NCBI GenBank assembly: GCA_025360525.1
Contig: JANYCA010000137.1
Location: 1 to 64,000 of the forward strand
Source: Chitinophagaceae bacterium
GTDB taxonomy: Bacteria > Bacteroidota > Bacteroidia > Chitinophagales > Chitinophagaceae
Length of the DNA stretch: 64,000 nucleotides
Direction of reading: 5' to 3'
Shown: in pieces, positions 1 to 8,884 of the stretch
Layout: every line of letters begins with the position of its first letter
How positions within the stretch are numbered: the first letter of the stretch is position 1
Position numbers and translations under genes: made by a program
Notes under the pieces: model-generated
Database searches by the model: none
What the model saw: only the letters and a program-made list of their open reading frames with translations
Told to the model about the DNA's origin: nothing

Positions 1-1
1 G

Positions 2-745
2 GTGCATGCATCCTGGTCAATAAGTACAGAGTGGTGGGCATATATGGTGTTTCCATTTTTAGTGATGCCGTTTTCAAAGCTGTCATCCGCAGGCAAAATA
101 GCAGTTACATTATTATGTTTTGGCGGCTACCTTTTTATTACTTTTATTATCATTCCAATTGTTCCCTTTCCCCCTGAAATTCCATTTGTAAAACCAGACC
201 CGGCTTCGCTTTCTGTAAATGTGGCTTACCAGTTTGGCTTTATACGTTGCCTTTGCGGTTTTGTGTTGGGTATGATGATGTACCAGGGTTTTAAAGAAGG
301 GTGGGGTAAAAAAATACTGGCAAATGGATATGTATTTTTGGTGGCAGCGGCGGGGCTTTTTTTAAGTTTGCACTTTGGTTTGCCAGATGTTGTTACAATC
401 AGCTTTCTGCCATTTATTTTGTTATCTGCTGCTTATGGCAGCCCTTCTATAAACAAGGTGCTTTCCGTAAAACCGTTGCAAAAAATAGGAGATTGGTCTT
501 TCTCTATTTACCTGGTACACCAGCCCATTTTATATACAATAGGCAGCATCATTGCTTACTACAATCCTGTAAATCCAAACAATCCATCAGCAGGCCCACC
601 CACGGCCCCCAGCTTGATAATATCATGGGGAATATGTGTTGGCATTATCGCAATCACTCTTTTTATTTCCAGCCTTACTTATCGTTTTTGGGAAGTGCCC
701 GCCAGAAAGTGGATCAACTCAAAATCAGCTAAAAGGGAGTACTGA
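2..745 (+). CDS. Acyltransferase 3 family membrane protein (OafA/YrhL-like), 5' end outside window
   Basis: This is the C-terminal 247 residues or so of an integral membrane O-acyltransferase, the family that transfers acetyl or other acyl groups to surface glycans or lipids. The visible part opens with WSISTEWWAYMVFPF, a form of the family motif W-S-L-x-x-E-x-x-x-Y-x-x-F-P that normally lies mid-protein. Several hydrophobic segments follow, and DWSFSIYLVHQPI near residue 165 is the usual late helix motif. The catalytic N-terminal His region lies upstream of base 1, so the GTG at base 2 is not the real start. The protein ends in a basic tail. Substrate unknown. A second family member is at 45040-46170. 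Confidence 0.88.
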   Translation: MHASWSISTEWWAYMVFPFLVMPFSKLSSAGKIAVTLLCFGGYLFITFIIIPIVPFPPEIPFVKPDPASLSVNVAYQFGFIRCLCGFVLGMMMYQGFKEGWGKKILANGYVFLVAAAGLFLSLHFGLPDVVTISFLPFILLSAAYGSPSINKVLSVKPLQKIGDWSFSIYLVHQPILYTIGSIIAYYNPVNPNNPSAGPPTAPSLIISWGICVGIIAITLFISSLTYRFWEVPARKWINSKSAKREY

Positions 746-1251
746 AATGGATTGTTGTGCCAGTAATGCAGCTTTCATTGGTGACGCAATGTTTCTTTTT
801 CTCAGCAACGTCTCCCAATAGTTGAAAATGAAAACCTAAGCAAAAAATGATGGGGACGTTGCGTACTACAATGCCCGGTCTTTTTTCTCAGCAACGTCTC
901 CCAATAACCGAAGTTGAAAATTTAAACAAAAATTGATGGGGACGTTGCGTATTACAAACCCCGATCTCCATACCCCGCCGACAACCTATGCATAATTCGG
1001 TAAGGAATATACCCTCAGTACATTGGCAATGTAATACGTTGAAGAACCATGTTTATAAATAACAGTGTTACTACACAAATTTCATTTCCCCCTAACATGG
1101 ATTATTGTGAAAATAATGCAGCTTTCATTGCTGACGCAATGTTTCCAATCGAATGACAACTCCTAACATGATACTATTTGTTTTTTGTCTTTGATCAAAC
1201 AACGGCCTGATGGGCATATCCTCCATTGGCAAAAACTAAAAACTCACCCAT
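746..1251. repeat. Intergenic region with two families of short repeats
   Basis: No convincing gene is seen. Two direct copies of a unit of about 74 bp lie at 797-870 and 883-956. Each copy begins TCAGCAACGTCTCCCAAT and ends GATGGGGACGTTGCGTA. The outer arms GCAACGTC and GACGTTGC are reverse complements, so each copy can fold into a hairpin with a loop of about 40 nt. A second direct repeat, about 48 bp, is at 747-794 and 1097-1144 and shares the core AATGCAGCTTTCATTG followed by TGACGCAATG. The arrangement resembles REP/BIME-type intergenic elements, but the family name is unknown to me. Confidence 0.75.
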
Positions 1252-3237
1252 TTATTTCAAATATTTCCCAAACCATTTAATGTAACGATCAAAGCGATCT
1301 ACCTGGTAAGATGGTTTGCTGATGCCATGAAATTGCCCCGGATAAATAATTAACTGTGTGGGTACACCCAACGAGCGTAAGGCCTGGTACATTTGTTCGG
1401 AACCTACTGTTGGTACATTAAAATCTTTTTCACTGGCCATAAACATCGTAGGTGTTTTTATCTTGTCTGCGTTAAAAAACGGGTACGAAAGATCCATCCA
1501 TTTTTTTGGATTTTTCCATGGCTGTCCCAATTCTGTTTCGTATTGTGTAACGTACTGATCTACGCCGTACATACTAAACTGTAAAGAACTTCCAGCACCG
1601 CTTGCTGCTGCTTTAAAACGTGTGTCGCTGGCAATGCTGTAGTTGGTGAGGATGCCGCCATAACTCCATCCGCCAATACCGATTTTATTTTCATCAGCAA
1701 TGCCCTTTTGTACCAGGTAGTCTGCTGCACCCAAAATATCCAACACTTCCTTATTGCCCCAATCAGCATAGATTGCCTTTGTAAATTCAACCCCTCTGCC
1801 GCTGCTGCCACGGTAATTAACACCTGCTACTGCGTACCCTGCAGCCGCCAGCATCTGCCTCGACAAATCAAATCCATAATCATCCTGGCCAACAGGCCCA
1901 CCATGAATAAACAGAATAAGCGGTAATTTTTTATTGAGATCAACATTGGCCGGCCTGTATAAAATTCCCGACACTTTTATACCATCCTTGCTGGTAGATT
2001 CAAACCCTTCTACCTTAGCAAACTGAATTTTATTTATGAAAGAATCCTGTACATGGGTTAACTGACGAGGTTGATTATTTTCGATGGTGTAGATTTCAGC
2101 AGGCTTTTGGGGTTCTGCCATAATGGTTACCAATGCACTGTTGTTTAAATTAGAGGCGATGGCAGAAAAGCTTCGCTCGCCGCCTGCCACCGTGGTGATG
2201 GTATTTGCTGCAATATCAATTTTACCAATATAATCTTTTCGGTCATCGGCCACTACACACAAAATGCTTTTACCATCTTTAGACCATTCCATTTCGTCGA
2301 TGTTGCGGTTTACAGAAGCTGCTAATAAACGGGTGGCGCCATCAGCAAGCGTAACCAATGCAATACCGTTTTGCCCATACATGGTAAAATTTTGGTCGCT
2401 GGAAGAACGGCTATAAGCAATAATTTTTCCATCAGGACTCCATTTAGGATTTTTGTCTCCACCAGCCCAGGTTGTTAACTGTTTTAAGGCAGCACCTTTG
2501 CTTGCATTCATTAGCCAGATGTCGGTATTATCGTTTCTATCGGGTTCTGCTGTTCGGTTACTTGCAAATGCTAATTGCTTTCCATCGGGGCTCCAGGCAG
2601 GTGAAGTTTCATCAAAATTACCTTTGGTTAAAGTGTCTGTTTTTTTGCTGCCGATGTCGAATATATACAAGTGCGTAAACCGGTTTTCTATCCATCCTCC
2701 AATATCCTGTTTAAAGTGATACCGGTCCATCACATAAGGCAACCTTGTTTTAGTTTTAGCTGTATCAGAAAAATCCTGGTCCAGAATGGACATAGCAATT
2801 TTTTTGCCGTCGGGGCTCCAGGCATAATCAATCAAATCGCCTTTGATATTGGTAAGCATTTTCCCCTCTCCTCCCCTTACATCCATCAGCCATATTTGTG
2901 CTTGCTTTTGGGCGTTTCTTGCTGATACAAAAGACAGGTATTTACCATCCGGGCTCCATCTTGGGCTCGATTCGCCCTCACCACTGCTGGTAAGTTGCAC
3001 AGATGCGGCTTTATCATCCAGGCTTACCATCCAGATATCGGTATTGTGTGAATCCTTTGCTGTATCAACACTGCTCACCGTGTAGGCTACCCACTTACCA
3101 TCAGGAGAAATTTGCGGATCACCCACATTTTTTAACAAATAAACATCCGTTGGCACCAGGGATCTTTTTGAAGGAGTCTGTCCGTTTGTAGTAAATAAAA
3201 AAGCAATAAGGCAGAGCGCTGAAAAGATTATTCTCAT
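1252..3237 (-). CDS. S9 family prolyl oligopeptidase-type peptidase with TolB/WD40-like propeller
   Basis: A secreted or periplasmic serine peptidase of the dipeptidyl-peptidase IV/acylaminoacyl-peptidase type, 661 aa. A signal peptide (residues 1 to about 19, ending TTNGQT) is followed by a beta-propeller with recurring SPDGK blades (about 40-400). The C-terminal alpha/beta hydrolase domain (about 410-661) carries the nucleophile elbow GGWSYGG with Ser525, and the likely triad partners Asp605 (in SEKDFNVP) and His637 (in QFHGIS). Family members release dipeptides or acylated residues from oligopeptides entering a gated cavity. The gene stands alone; the next gene, on the other strand, starts 127 bp from its 5' end. 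Exact specificity is not readable. Confidence 0.93.
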   Translation of the reverse strand: MRIIFSALCLIAFLFTTNGQTPSKRSLVPTDVYLLKNVGDPQISPDGKWVAYTVSSVDTAKDSHNTDIWMVSLDDKAASVQLTSSGEGESSPRWSPDGKYLSFVSARNAQKQAQIWLMDVRGGEGKMLTNIKGDLIDYAWSPDGKKIAMSILDQDFSDTAKTKTRLPYVMDRYHFKQDIGGWIENRFTHLYIFDIGSKKTDTLTKGNFDETSPAWSPDGKQLAFASNRTAEPDRNDNTDIWLMNASKGAALKQLTTWAGGDKNPKWSPDGKIIAYSRSSSDQNFTMYGQNGIALVTLADGATRLLAASVNRNIDEMEWSKDGKSILCVVADDRKDYIGKIDIAANTITTVAGGERSFSAIASNLNNSALVTIMAEPQKPAEIYTIENNQPRQLTHVQDSFINKIQFAKVEGFESTSKDGIKVSGILYRPANVDLNKKLPLILFIHGGPVGQDDYGFDLSRQMLAAAGYAVAGVNYRGSSGRGVEFTKAIYADWGNKEVLDILGAADYLVQKGIADENKIGIGGWSYGGILTNYSIASDTRFKAAASGAGSSLQFSMYGVDQYVTQYETELGQPWKNPKKWMDLSYPFFNADKIKTPTMFMASEKDFNVPTVGSEQMYQALRSLGVPTQLIIYPGQFHGISKPSYQVDRFDRYIKWFGKYLK

Positions 3238-3364
3238 AAAAATTAGTTTTTTTAAACAGTTTTTAAAAATAGACCTTTGATCGAAATAAAAAATCGAGCA
3301 TTTAAAAGATTGGGGAAAAAGAAAGTTTAACGAATATAGTACTTGTCAATTGAAAATATAACCG

Positions 3365-4993
3365 ATGAATGTAGAAAACAATAAAAAGGAAGACGGGCTA
3401 AAACTTGCCTGGAGCCAGGTAAGACAGCGACTGGAAGTAATCTATGAAGGGGGCGGAAAAAAATCCATTGAAAAACAACGGGAACGAAATAAACTCACAG
3501 CAAGAGAAAGGATAAACTACCTCTGCGATAAATTAAAACCTTTTGTAGAAATCGGTGCTTTTGCCGGTTACGAAATGTATCCTGAACAAGGTGGTTGCCC
3601 GGCAGGAGGCACCGTCAGTGGCGTCGGTTACATCAGTGGCAGGCAATGCGTAATAATAGCCAACGACCAAACAGTAAAAGCAGGTGCATGGTTTCCCATC
3701 ACCGGCAAAAAGAATTTGCGGATGCAGGAAATTGCCATGGAGAATAATTTACCGGTTATTTATTTGGTGGATAGCGCCGGGGTTTATTTGCCGATGCAGG
3801 ATGAAATTTTTCCTGATAAAGATCATTTTGGTCGCATCTTCCGCAACAATGCGAAAATGAGCGCCATGGGCATTACGCAGATTGCGGCAGTAATGGGTCC
3901 CTGTGTGGCAGGTGGCGCTTACCTCCCCATTATGAGCGATGAAACACTAATGGTGGAAGGCAACGGTTCTATTTATTTAGCAGGTCCTTATTTGGTTAAA
4001 GCCGCCATAGGAGAAGATATCGATAGTGAAACATTGGGAGGCGCATTTACCCACACAGCCATTAGTGGTATTGCCGATTATAAGTTTGAAACAGAGCAAG
4101 CCTGTCTTGACCATATAAAAAAAATAATCAGTAAACTCGGCAAGGCACCAAATGCAGGCTTCGACAAGATAGAAGCCCTTGCACCCGCAAAAGCTGCCAA
4201 TGAAATTTACAGCATTCTTGCAGAGAGCAACGCAAAGCCCTACAATATGGTGGAAATTATTGAATGCATCACCGATGCCAATAGCTTTGATCAGTTTAAA
4301 GAAGATTATGGCAAAACCATTTTGTGTGGCTATGCAAGAATTGATGGATGGGCAGTAGGCATTGTAGCCAACCAGCGCCTGATTGTAAAAAATAAAAAAG
4401 GCGAAATGCAGCTGGGCGGTGTTATCTACAACGACAGTGCGGATAAGGCAGCCAGGTTTGTTATGAACTGCAATCAAAAGAAAATTCCATTGGTTTTTTT
4501 GCAGGATGTTACCGGCTTTATGGTAGGCAGCCGCAGCGAGCATTCCGGCATTATTAAAGACGGGGCAAAAATGGTAAACGCAGTGGCCAATTCCGTGGTG
4601 CCCAAAATTACCATCATCATTGGTAACAGCTATGGTGCCGGCAACTATGCCATGTGTGGCAAGGCCTACGATCCACGTTTTATTTATGCCTGGCCCACTG
4701 CTAAAATAGCGGTGATGGGTGGTGAGCAGGCAGCAAAAACATTGTTGCAAATTCAGGTAGCTTCTTTAAAAGCAAAAGGCAAAACAATTACCCCGGAGGA
4801 GGAAGCAAAAATACTCCACGATATTACCCAACGGTACAACAGCCAAACGAGTACCTATTACGCAGCAGCAAGATTGTGGATTGATGCAATTATAGACCCC
4901 GGTGAAACAAGGATGCTGATTGCTGAAGGCATTGCAGCAGCCAATCACAACCCGGATATACAGCTATTTAAAACCGGTATTTTACAAGTGTAA
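3365..4993 (+). CDS. Acyl-CoA carboxylase carboxyltransferase (beta) subunit, methylcrotonyl-CoA type
   Basis: A 542-aa biotin-dependent carboxyltransferase that moves the carboxyl group from carboxybiotin to an acyl-CoA. Both crotonase-like halves are complete. The N-terminal half has LVDSAGVYLPMQDEIFPDK, then MGPCVAGGAYLPIMSDE and IYLAGPYLVKAA. The C-terminal half has DVTGFMVG, the GNSYGAGNYAMCGKAYDPR stretch and AVMGGEQAA. These match methylcrotonyl-CoA carboxylase beta (leucine breakdown) better than propionyl-CoA carboxylase, but substrate choice by eye is uncertain. No biotin carboxylase/biotin carrier subunit is adjacent, so the partner must be encoded elsewhere. The start ATG follows an AT-rich leader; cytoplasmic. 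Confidence 0.93.
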   Translation: MNVENNKKEDGLKLAWSQVRQRLEVIYEGGGKKSIEKQRERNKLTARERINYLCDKLKPFVEIGAFAGYEMYPEQGGCPAGGTVSGVGYISGRQCVIIANDQTVKAGAWFPITGKKNLRMQEIAMENNLPVIYLVDSAGVYLPMQDEIFPDKDHFGRIFRNNAKMSAMGITQIAAVMGPCVAGGAYLPIMSDETLMVEGNGSIYLAGPYLVKAAIGEDIDSETLGGAFTHTAISGIADYKFETEQACLDHIKKIISKLGKAPNAGFDKIEALAPAKAANEIYSILAESNAKPYNMVEIIECITDANSFDQFKEDYGKTILCGYARIDGWAVGIVANQRLIVKNKKGEMQLGGVIYNDSADKAARFVMNCNQKKIPLVFLQDVTGFMVGSRSEHSGIIKDGAKMVNAVANSVVPKITIIIGNSYGAGNYAMCGKAYDPRFIYAWPTAKIAVMGGEQAAKTLLQIQVASLKAKGKTITPEEEAKILHDITQRYNSQTSTYYAAARLWIDAIIDPGETRMLIAEGIAAANHNPDIQLFKTGILQV

Positions 4994-5097
4994 TATTGAC
5001 TTACGAGATGCATTTACACAAGCACTTTTCCTTAAAAGTAAATTGCTTATTTTCACGTTCTTTAGAGCGGCTCCACTACAACCAGAACGCATAATTT

Positions 5098-5958
5098 ATG
5101 AGTAATTTTTTTGTACGCAACCTTTTATTTTGTGCAGTTATTGCTGCTGTATTTAATGCCTGCAAAGATGATAGCAATTTAGCCATACCACCCCCCATCG
5201 TTGCTCAAAACTATACAGAGAGTTTTGATAACTTCCAGGAAGCTTACAACAACGGGTGGAGGACAAATAACAAAAGCACGCCCTTTGGCCGTAAATGGTA
5301 CGACGTGGCAGAAGCACCTAATTTTGGATCGGTAAATTATGTAGCCATTTATTACCCCGAATGGGAGCAGGCACAGTTTACCTTAGATTCCGCTCAATTT
5401 CCCAACACGCCGTTTCCCGGTCGTTACTGGCAAAATGCGTATGGTTCTCAAAGGGCATCTAACGGTTATGCGGCAACTAGTATTGCCAGTGCATCTGTAA
5501 TTGGAATTGGCGCTCCTCTTTCAAAATTCAATATCAGCAACTGGCTAATATCACCGGAAACCTTACTGCAAAATGGTGATAAAATTATCTTCTACACTTA
5601 TAGCAAAGGCCTTTGCCGTTTACAGTTATGGCTAAATACTTCCAATACATTAAATGTGGGCATGGGAGCATTCGGCAGTGGAGATTTCACCATTAAATTA
5701 TTAGATATTGACTCTACGTATGCACGGGTAGAGACCAATCCATCCATAGCTTTTCCTACCGAGTGGACAAGGTTTGAAGCTGAGGTTACAGGGCTCGAAA
5801 AACCAGTTAAAGGACGATTTGCATTCAGGCATTTTCTGGAAGACCAATTGCCGATAAAAATATCTACCATCGACCCAAATAATATTGATACCATTTACAC
5901 ACAGATACATAAATCTGTAATTGGCATTGATGAGGTAACCTACAAAAGCGAACATTGA
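5098..5958 (+). CDS. Choice-of-anchor J domain lipoprotein, first of a tandem pair
   Basis: A 286-aa predicted surface lipoprotein. The N-terminus is hydrophobic and ends in the lipobox-like AVFNAC (Cys about residue 22), followed by KDDS, an acidic residue pattern typical of exported Bacteroidota lipoproteins. The rest looks like one cleaved-adhesin/choice-of-anchor J beta-sandwich: ESFDNFQEAYNNGW near the start, then ISNWLISPETLLQNGDKIIFYTY in the middle and a terminal strand with IGIDEVTYKS. Such domains are non-catalytic and bind glycans or proteins. It is 18 bp before a paralog at 5977, so the two are probably co-transcribed. Ligand unknown. Confidence 0.78.
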   Translation: MSNFFVRNLLFCAVIAAVFNACKDDSNLAIPPPIVAQNYTESFDNFQEAYNNGWRTNNKSTPFGRKWYDVAEAPNFGSVNYVAIYYPEWEQAQFTLDSAQFPNTPFPGRYWQNAYGSQRASNGYAATSIASASVIGIGAPLSKFNISNWLISPETLLQNGDKIIFYTYSKGLCRLQLWLNTSNTLNVGMGAFGSGDFTIKLLDIDSTYARVETNPSIAFPTEWTRFEAEVTGLEKPVKGRFAFRHFLEDQLPIKISTIDPNNIDTIYTQIHKSVIGIDEVTYKSEH

Positions 5959-5976
5959 TTTTTTAAAAGAAAATAA

Positions 5977-6729
5977 ATGAAAAATACATTCACTTTATCA
6001 ATGCTTTTTGTTGCCACGATGGCGCTCCTTGCAATTTCCTGCGCTAAAGAAAGTAAAGCACCTGTTCCGATAGACTATTCATTATCCGAAGAATTTGATA
6101 CGGTTAGCAATGCCCTTGCCAAAGGCTGGGTAATTGCCAACAATACAAAGCCGATCGGTACCATGGGTTGGGTACAGGGCTACTTTTATGTATCGCTTTA
6201 CCATGGGCTTGCATTGGATAAATTAGGGTTGGGATATCCCAGCAATTACGCTTACGGTGGTGGCTTTAGTGGAAATAACCCTGCTGCTTCCGGTACGGAT
6301 TTTATAATGACCACATCCGACTGCGGCTATAGCGTTGCCAATTGCAGCAACTGGCTTATTTCGCCGGTGCTTACTGTAAAAACGGGTGATGTGGTAAATT
6401 TTTATACCCGTACCTACGGCAATCCTGCCCTTGCCGCCGACCGGCTGGAAGTGAGGATGAATGACGTTAACGGCACAGCAGATGTAGGAAGAGACAGCAA
6501 CAGCGTGGGTGGATTTACAAAAGTACTGGTTGATATCAACTCCAGGCTTTTATTAAGCGGAGCTGGATCGTACCCAGCCCAATGGACAAAATTTACTGTA
6601 AAAATATCGGATGTACCGGTAGCTAAAAAAACCCGGATTGGGTTTAGATATTATGTTCCTGGAGGCGGTCCGCAAGGCCCTAACGGTTTAGGAATTGGCA
6701 TTGATAAATTTATCTTTTCTTCAAACTGA
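5977..6729 (+). CDS. Choice-of-anchor J domain lipoprotein, second of a tandem pair
   Basis: A 250-aa paralog of the preceding gene. The signal region ends in LLAISC (Cys about residue 22) with KESKAP after it, a lipoprotein signature. The domain opens with SEEFDTVSNALAKGW, carries CSNWLISPVLTVKTGDVVNFYTR in the centre and closes with GIGIDKFIFSSN, in the same order as the first copy. Sequence identity outside the core motifs is modest, so this is an old duplication. The likely role is a surface-exposed binding protein; no catalytic residues are apparent. About 150 bp of sequence without a clear gene or terminator follows it. Confidence 0.77.
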   Translation: MKNTFTLSMLFVATMALLAISCAKESKAPVPIDYSLSEEFDTVSNALAKGWVIANNTKPIGTMGWVQGYFYVSLYHGLALDKLGLGYPSNYAYGGGFSGNNPAASGTDFIMTTSDCGYSVANCSNWLISPVLTVKTGDVVNFYTRTYGNPALAADRLEVRMNDVNGTADVGRDSNSVGGFTKVLVDINSRLLLSGAGSYPAQWTKFTVKISDVPVAKKTRIGFRYYVPGGGPQGPNGLGIGIDKFIFSSN

Positions 6730-6878
6730 CAGCGGCATTTTAATTGATGAAAGTTGCCAGATATGGGCAGCCAATTATGTGCCTTGTTACCTATTTTTAG
6801 ATAACGCCGGGCATCCATCTTTTCATTCAATTTTATACATTACTGTTGGTTAAGCATCCTCTTAAATATTATATAAAA

Positions 6879-7610
6879 ATGCTTACGGCCCTTTGTTGTG
6901 GCTATGGGAAAACAGGATTACTTTATTTTTTAATGGTTGGTGGATGCCTGCAGGCCTGTACTGAACATACCAGGCAAACGGCTAACCTTACAACAACCGA
7001 CCGCAGCAATAAAAAGGCAAATACCCAATTGTTGGGTAACATTAAACAGGCCAGATTATTATTGAAAGATGGCGATCTTGTTACACGAAGCGATGATGAT
7101 TTTGAAAGCCTTACATTACAGAATTTTTCTCAAAAAGACCGAACCTATTCGCACAGCGGAATTGCCTTTAAAGAAGACAGTGGTTTTATGATTTATCACT
7201 GCATGGCAGGTTTTGAAAACCCTAACGGCGCCTGCCGGAAAGATCCCTTCGACAGCTTTGTAAACCCGGTAAAAAAAACAGGGTTTGGTATATTTCAATA
7301 CCAGCTTTCAACAGTAGAAAAGGAGCGGCTGCATTTGGTGTTGCAACAAAATTATCAATCCAAAAAACCATTTGACAGGTCATTTAATTTAAAGACGGAC
7401 GACAGCCTGTATTGTTCTGAAATGATCTCCAAAGGGCTTCAACAGGCAACCAACGGCAGGATAAAAATACCAACTTCTTTTCTTCACAATTTTAAACCTA
7501 AAATAATGGGCTATCAACCCGGGCGTTTTTTTAAAAAATTTGAGTACATTGGCATTGATGATCTTTACCTGAACCCGTTTTGCAAAGAGATTATAAGGGT
7601 AAAATATTAA
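6879..7610 (+). CDS. YiiX/YebB-like permuted papain-fold (NlpC/P60 superfamily) lipoprotein
   Basis: A lipoprotein of about 243 aa with a permuted NlpC/P60 fold. I choose the ATG at 6879 because it opens a proper signal sequence ending in GCLQAC (lipobox); the frame is open from a TTG at 6846. Family signatures are LLKDGDLVTRS, then YSHSGIAF with the catalytic His, and later LYCSEMISKGL with the catalytic Cys; the Cys following the His marks the permuted YiiX group. Members hydrolyse amide or ester bonds, in some cases in peptidoglycan or lipids; the substrate here is unknown. The gene ends 3 bp before rnhA, so both are likely on one transcript. Confidence 0.8.
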   Translation: MLTALCCGYGKTGLLYFLMVGGCLQACTEHTRQTANLTTTDRSNKKANTQLLGNIKQARLLLKDGDLVTRSDDDFESLTLQNFSQKDRTYSHSGIAFKEDSGFMIYHCMAGFENPNGACRKDPFDSFVNPVKKTGFGIFQYQLSTVEKERLHLVLQQNYQSKKPFDRSFNLKTDDSLYCSEMISKGLQQATNGRIKIPTSFLHNFKPKIMGYQPGRFFKKFEYIGIDDLYLNPFCKEIIRVKY

Positions 7611-7613
7611 GCT

Positions 7614-8075
7614 ATGGAACACATTAAATTATACACAGATGGCTCATCGAGGGGTAATCCCGGCAATGGAGGATATGGAGCAATATTACTTTGGGGCAAC
7701 CATGTTAAAGAGCTATCACAGGGCTACAAACATACCACCAACAACAGGATGGAACTGATGGGAGTAATTGCAGGGCTCGAAGCCATTAAAAAAATGGAAG
7801 TACCGGTAATTGTATATTCAGACAGTCAGTATATTGTAAATGCTGTTGAAAAAGGCTGGCTTAAAAACTGGATTAAAACGGATTTTAAAGGAGGTAAAAA
7901 AAACCCTGACTTGTGGAAACGCTATCATGCGTTAGCAAAAAACTTTTCTATCAAATTTGTGTGGGTTAAAGGCCATGCAGATAATCCTTACAATAACCAA
8001 TGCGACCTGTTGGCTACTACTGCGGCAGATGGAAAAAACCTATTAACAGATGAAGGATATATGGATAGCCTGTAA
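7614..8075 (+). CDS. rnhA: Ribonuclease HI
   Basis: Cytoplasmic ribonuclease HI, 153 aa, the standard family length. It cuts the RNA strand of RNA-DNA hybrids (R-loops, replication primers). All four metal-binding acidic residues are present: Asp9 in YTDGSSRGNPG, Glu47 in NRMELMG, Asp70 in YSDSQYI, and Asp131 in NQCDLLA. The active-site His121 is in WVKGHADN, and the basic handle region with KNWIKTDFKGGKK is intact. It begins 3 bp after the YiiX-like gene. Nothing is missing. Confidence 0.97.
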   Translation: MEHIKLYTDGSSRGNPGNGGYGAILLWGNHVKELSQGYKHTTNNRMELMGVIAGLEAIKKMEVPVIVYSDSQYIVNAVEKGWLKNWIKTDFKGGKKNPDLWKRYHALAKNFSIKFVWVKGHADNPYNNQCDLLATTAADGKNLLTDEGYMDSL

Positions 8076-8150
8076 AAAGGTAAATAAGTTGTGGAATAAT
8101 GGTAATAAACTAACACCTATAAATCTTTCTAAAAGGAACACCCAGCCAAT

Positions 8151-8179
8151 AAAAAAAATGCCACTCAGTTTGAGTGGCA
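8151..8179 (-). terminator. Intrinsic terminator of the DUF6580 gene
   Basis: A perfect 9-bp inverted repeat, TGCCACTCA (8159-8167), GTT-containing loop, TGAGTGGCA (8171-8179), is preceded on the plus strand by eight A (8151-8158). Read on the minus strand this is a GC-containing hairpin followed by a U8 tract. It is 22 bp beyond the stop codon of the minus-strand gene that ends at 8202. Confidence 0.88.
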
Positions 8180-8201
8180 CCAGTATCTAAAATAAATATT
8201 T

Positions 8202-8780
8202 TTATAACGAAGCAGGCTGGCTTGCAATTATTTTTTTGTTCAACAAATAATAACTGCCGAAGAATACTAAACTAAAAAACAGCGTAGCAAAAAAACTGTT
8301 TTTCAGAAAGGGAACACCGGCAGCAAGACAGGCCATTAACCCATCAATGGTTTTTGGATAAGGAAGATTGTTTAATCCTAAACCGCCACCGATCCAAACA
8401 GCAAAATTAGAAACAAGGAAGTAAAAAAGTACTGCGGCCAATGAACCACCCAGGATGCTGATCCATTTGTTTTGGTTTACAGCAAACCCTATAAATGTAA
8501 CAGCGCCAAAAAACAGGTAGTTTATCCATTGTCCGTTATAAAAGCCGGGAATGGCCGATATTTTAAATTGAAATAAAACTTCATACAATACATCGGAAAG
8601 CAGCATAGAGCACAAAGGCAACAGAAAAGCGTATTTCTTATTTTTTAGAATGCTGCCACTAAACAATGCCATGGCTATCTGCGGAGCAAAGCCATAAGGC
8701 CTGCCGGGCATTATCCTATATAAAGATGCAATAACTACCAGCAAAACAAAACTTACTACGATTGATTTATCTATCTTCAT
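8202..8780 (-). CDS. DUF6580 family membrane protein (ECF S-component-like)
   Basis: A hydrophobic protein of 192 aa with five or six membrane spans, recognised as the DUF6580 family from RIMPGRPYGFAPQIAMALFSG, PLCSMLLSDVLYE and the late SNFAVWIGG region. The arrangement of spans resembles the substrate-binding S component of energy-coupling-factor vitamin transporters, but no function has been established to my knowledge. The start at 8780 (MKIDKS) is chosen over an in-frame ATG 33 codons upstream because a good promoter lies at 8800-8828, inside that extension. A terminator follows the gene. Confidence 0.78.
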   Translation of the reverse strand: MKIDKSIVVSFVLLVVIASLYRIMPGRPYGFAPQIAMALFSGSILKNKKYAFLLPLCSMLLSDVLYEVLFQFKISAIPGFYNGQWINYLFFGAVTFIGFAVNQNKWISILGGSLAAVLFYFLVSNFAVWIGGGLGLNNLPYPKTIDGLMACLAAGVPFLKNSFFATLFFSLVFFGSYYLLNKKIIASQPASL

Positions 8781-8799
8781 TTTTGAAACAGTTATAGAA

Positions 8800-8828
8800 C
8801 AAAAGTAAGTAATAAAACGGGGAATCAA
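8800..8828 (-). promoter_or_regulatory. Bacteroidota-type promoter for the DUF6580 gene
   Basis: On the minus strand a TTG (8826-8828) is separated by 18 nt from TACTTTTG (8800-8807). This fits the Bacteroidota housekeeping promoter pattern TTG, spacer of about 17-20 nt, TAnnTTTG. The start codon at 8780 is 19 nt further on. The assignment is by pattern only. Confidence 0.6.
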
Positions 8829-8884
8829 TTTTTTGATATAGCTTTTGTAAGCATGATTATTATGCCTGCAACAAAGCATTTTTT

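Noticed and set aside
797..956. Possible CRISPR array in the paired repeats
   Set aside because: Only two copies, repeat unit about 74 bp with variable middles rather than unique spacers, and no cas genes in the window.
3977..4750. 257-aa open frame antisense to the carboxylase beta gene
   Set aside because: It is a shadow of the conserved carboxyltransferase gene, with Cys- and His-rich random composition and no start signals.
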